64,000 nt of DNA, taken from Methylobacterium sp. J-078 (lineage in GTDB: Bacteria > Pseudomonadota > Alphaproteobacteria > Rhizobiales > Beijerinckiaceae). Positions 61,553-64,000 of this stretch are shown here, piece by piece. The translations under genes and the position numbers were made by a program. Under the pieces are notes generated by a model that saw only the letters and a program-made list of their open reading frames with translations, had not been told where the DNA came from and did not search any database. The DNA lies in the NCBI RefSeq assembly GCF_022829285.1, contig NZ_JAKSYI010000132.1:124001-188000 (forward strand), read 5' to 3'. Position 1 is the first letter of the stretch. Every line of letters begins with the position of its first letter.

Positions 61553-62896
61553 TCAGGCGGCCGCGCGGGTCACGGCGTCCACCACCTCGTCCACGACTTC
61601 GAGGACGAGGCCCCGATCGTCGCCCTCGGCCATCACGCGGATCACCGTCTCGGTGCCGGACGGCCGGATGACGAGGCGGCCGGCATTGCCCAGGCGCTCG
61701 CGGGCATGCGCGATGGCGGTAACGACGGAATCGGCCCGCAGGGGCTCGCCGGAGCGGTAGCGCACGTTCTTGAGGATCTGCGGCAGGGGCTCGAAGCAGT
61801 GGCAGACCGCGCTCACCGGGCGCTCCTGGCGCTTGACCACGCTGAGGAGTTGCAGGGCCGCCACGAGGCCGTCGCCGGTGGTCGCGTAGTCCGACATGAT
61901 GATGTGGCCGGACTGCTCGCCGCCGAGGTTGAAGCCGTGCTCGCGCATGTGCTCGAGCACGTAGCGGTCCCCCACCGCCGTGCGGGCGAGGGTGAGGCCG
62001 ATGCCGCCGAGGTAGCGCTCCAGGCCGAGGTTGGACATGATGGTCGCCACCAGCCCCGGCTGGGTCAGGCGATCGTCCTCCTTCCAGGAGCGGGCGATCA
62101 CCGCCATGAGCTGGTCGCCGTCCACCGACTGGCCCTTCTCGTCGACGATGAGCACCCGGTCGGCGTCGCCGTCGAGGGCGATGCCGATATCGGCGCGCAG
62201 CTCGCGCACCTTGGCGGCGAGCGCCGCCGGGGCGGTGGAGCCGACGTCGCGGTTGATGTTGAAGCCGTCCGGCTCGACGCCGATGGCGATGACCTCGGCG
62301 CCCAGTTCCCACAGGGTCTCGGGCGCCACCCGGTAGGCGGCGCCGTTGGCGCAATCCACCACGATGCGCAGGCCGTCCAGGGTGAGGTTGCGGGGCAGCG
62401 AGCGCTTGGCGAACTCGATGTAGCGGGCGTGCACGCTCTCGATCCGCTTGGCCCGGCCGAGATCCCGCGAGCCCGCGAGGCGCTTGTGCAGTTCGCCGTC
62501 GATCAGGGCCTCGATCTCGCGCTCGACGTCGTCGTTCAGCTTGAAGCCGTCCGGGCCGAACAGCTTGATGCCGTTGTCCTCGAAGGGGTTGTGCGAGGCC
62601 GAGATCATCACGCCGATATCGGCGCGCATGGAGCGGGTCAGCATCGCCACCGCCGGAGTCGGCATCGGGCCGAGCTGAAGCACGTCCATCCCCACCGAGG
62701 TGAAGCCGGCGATCAACGCCGTCTCGATCATGTAGCCTGAGAGCCGGGTATCCTTGCCGATCACCACGCGGTGGCGATGGTCGCCGCGCTGGAACACGAG
62801 GCCCGCTGCCTGGCCGACCTTGAGGGCGAGTTCCGGCGTGATGACGCCGTTGGCCCGACCCCGGATGCCGTCCGTTCCGAAATACTTGCGCGACAT
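61553..62896 (-). CDS. glmM: Phosphoglucosamine mutase
   Basis: A 447-residue alpha-D-phosphohexomutase. Family start MSRKYFGTDGIRGRAN; phosphoserine S101 in ISASHNPFEDNGIK; metal loop DGDADR in ALDGDADRVLIVDEKG; sugar-binding GGEQSGHII; C-terminal phosphate loop RPSGTETVIRVM. It converts glucosamine-6-phosphate to glucosamine-1-phosphate for UDP-GlcNAc, peptidoglycan and LPS. It lies 272 bp downstream of ftsH on the same strand, the usual Rhizobiales order. Confidence 0.96.
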   Translation of the reverse strand: MSRKYFGTDGIRGRANGVITPELALKVGQAAGLVFQRGDHRHRVVIGKDTRLSGYMIETALIAGFTSVGMDVLQLGPMPTPAVAMLTRSMRADIGVMISASHNPFEDNGIKLFGPDGFKLNDDVEREIEALIDGELHKRLAGSRDLGRAKRIESVHARYIEFAKRSLPRNLTLDGLRIVVDCANGAAYRVAPETLWELGAEVIAIGVEPDGFNINRDVGSTAPAALAAKVRELRADIGIALDGDADRVLIVDEKGQSVDGDQLMAVIARSWKEDDRLTQPGLVATIMSNLGLERYLGGIGLTLARTAVGDRYVLEHMREHGFNLGGEQSGHIIMSDYATTGDGLVAALQLLSVVKRQERPVSAVCHCFEPLPQILKNVRYRSGEPLRADSVVTAIAHARERLGNAGRLVIRPSGTETVIRVMAEGDDRGLVLEVVDEVVDAVTRAAA

Positions 62897-63093
62897 GCTC
62901 TTCGCGTCCCCTCTTCTGTTCGCGGTGTAGGGAGCTTCAGTCCGTCTCACGACGCTCGTCCTGGCTGGCCTCGTCCGGTCTGATCCGGCGGGACCAGCGT
63001 CGTACCAGGGCCTGAAGATCCGGTTGCGGGAATGCGCGCGAGTCGCGCGGATCGCCACGAACCCGCCGCAGCGTTACCGGAGCCTTGATACGA

Positions 63094-63118
63094 ACGAGCC
63101 CGCCGGCGGCGGGCTCGT
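63094..63118 (-). terminator. Perfect hairpin between ftsH and glmM
   Basis: ACGAGCCCGCC pairs with GGCGGGCTCGT (11-bp stem, 3-nt loop), about 50 bp after the ftsH stop on the minus strand. There is no T run. It may attenuate or terminate ftsH transcripts before glmM. Confidence 0.55.
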
Positions 63119-63168
63119 GACGTCGGGTGAGCGGGTGGCACCTGATCGGCCAGGGACCTGACTGGTCG

Positions 63169-64000
63169 TCAGGCTTGCGGCTGGGGCTCCAGGCCGTCGC
63201 TGCCGCGGGGGCGGCCACGGCCGGCGGAGGGCACCGAGGAGCCCCGCAGGGTGGTGGGGCCGTCCCCGGAATCGCGGATCGGAGGCTTGCCGGCGATGAG
63301 GTTCTTGATCTCGTCGCCCGACAGGGTCTCGTATTCCAAGAGGCCCTGAGCCAGCGCCTCGAGATCGTCCTTGTGCTCGCCGAGGATGCGCCGGGCTTCC
63401 TCGAGCCCGGTCTCGACGAGGCGGCGAACCTCCGCGTCGATCTTCTGGGCGGTGGCCTCCGAGACCGTCTGCTGACGGCCCATGGACATGCCGAGGAAGA
63501 CCTCGTCGTTGTTCTCGCCGTAGGCCACGGTGCCGAGCTCGGGCGAGAAGCCCCAGCGGGTCACCATCATGCGGGCGAGACGCGTGGCCTGCTCGATGTC
63601 GGACTGGGCGCCCGAGGTCACCTTGTCGGCGCCGAAGGTCATCTCCTCGGCGATGCGGCCGCCCATCATGATGGCGAGGCGCGAGGTCATCTGCTCGAAG
63701 GACATCGAGAGCTTGTCGCGCTCGGGCAGCTGCATGACCATGCCCAGCGCCCGGCCGCGCGGGATGATCGTCGCCTTGTGGACGGGATCGGTGGCCGGCA
63801 CGTTGAAGGCGACGATGGCGTGACCGCCCTCGTGGTAGGCGGTGAGGCGCTTCTCGTCCTCGGTCATGACCAGGGTGCGCCGCTCGGCACCCATCATCAC
63901 CTTGTCCTTGGCGTCCTCGAACTCGTGCATCGTGACGATGCGCTTGCCGCGACGGGCCGCTAGCAGGGCCGACTCGTTGACGAGGTTCATCAGGTCGGCG
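63169..64000 (-). CDS. ftsH: ATP-dependent zinc metalloprotease FtsH, C-terminal part (5' end outside window)
   Basis: About 277 residues of the protease half are visible, entered mid-gene at ADLMNLVNESALLAARRG (end of the AAA+ module). The zinc site HEGGH is in RLTAYHEGGHAIVAF, and the third ligand region is GGRIAEEMTFG...VTSGAQSDIEQATRLARMMVTRWG. The tail is Arg/Gly-rich (PSAGRGRPRGSDGLEPQPQA), a little longer than in E. coli. It degrades LpxC, sigma-32 and misassembled membrane proteins. The true start and Walker motifs lie beyond base 64000. Confidence 0.96.
   Translation of the reverse strand, partial: ADLMNLVNESALLAARRGKRIVTMHEFEDAKDKVMMGAERRTLVMTEDEKRLTAYHEGGHAIVAFNVPATDPVHKATIIPRGRALGMVMQLPERDKLSMSFEQMTSRLAIMMGGRIAEEMTFGADKVTSGAQSDIEQATRLARMMVTRWGFSPELGTVAYGENNDEVFLGMSMGRQQTVSEATAQKIDAEVRRLVETGLEEARRILGEHKDDLEALAQGLLEYETLSGDEIKNLIAGKPPIRDSGDGPTTLRGSSVPSAGRGRPRGSDGLEPQPQA

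Overview
The window is a high-GC, tightly packed chromosomal segment of an alphaproteobacterium. The best guess is Methylobacteriaceae (Methylobacterium/Methylorubrum or a close relative). The reasons are two enzymes of the ethylmalonyl-CoA/propionyl-CoA route (Mcd-type methylsuccinyl-CoA dehydrogenase and PccB), two phasins behind a PhaR-like palindrome, an NdvA-type cyclic glucan exporter, DUF2865, DUF1499 and DUF3772-MscS proteins, several Omp25-like barrels, and the ftsH-glmM order typical of Rhizobiales. This assignment rests on gene content only. I see no rRNA, tRNA, CRISPR array, IS element or prophage.

Layout. 1-1459 is the 3' part of a two-domain GT2 glycosyltransferase. 1926-10819 is the standout: a single-module highly reducing type I polyketide synthase (KS-AT-DH-degenerate MT-ER-KR-ACP, no thioesterase) followed 25 bp later by an alpha-oxoamine synthase of the AONS/serine palmitoyltransferase fold, closed by a hairpin-T6 terminator. 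The same pairing (reducing PKS plus PLP decarboxylative release enzyme) makes sphinganine-analogue toxins in fungi, so this two-gene cassette plausibly makes a long-chain amino-ketone or sphingoid-like lipid. 10960-19665 carries a tiny protein, an NRAMP manganese transporter with an MntR box, a soluble triple-PAS chemoreceptor, a diguanylate cyclase, and DUF2865, metallo-beta-lactamase and DUF1499 proteins. 19833-24929 holds a MarR regulator, a HAD phosphatase, a YkgJ-like protein, a class III aminotransferase, a Tat-type metallophosphoesterase and a Lys-rich miniprotein.

25304-36920 is a mostly minus-strand housekeeping block: pccB, ATP12 chaperone, HAD phosphatase, PsiF-like secreted protein (tandem repeats at both ends), RluC-type pseudouridine synthase, YegD-like Hsp70, M32 carboxypeptidase, GlpM-like protein, rarA and a DegP-type protease. 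37034-38327 has two phasins and the PhaR-like site. 38386-41032 has two divergent GT4 glycosyltransferases sharing an inverted repeat. 41283-43121 encodes an unusual fusion of a sodium:solute-symporter-like membrane domain to a hotdog thioesterase. 43215-50321 has a small conserved protein, mcd, an EamA permease, a YihY/BrkB protein, a transglutaminase-like protein and ndvA.

50571-52205 is motA-motB, followed by a lower-GC sulfotransferase-like gene. 53221-56440 is a CAP lipoprotein plus a large MscS channel. 57035-61000 has an HNH nuclease, a secreted peptide and three outer-membrane barrels. 61220-64000 has an MmcQ/YjbR protein, glmM and the 3' part of ftsH. Themes that connect genes are cell-envelope glycans (four glycosyltransferases, ndvA), storage/C1-C4 carbon metabolism (pccB, mcd, phasins), motility and signalling (MCP, diguanylate cyclase, motAB) and envelope stress (DegP, MscS, FtsH).
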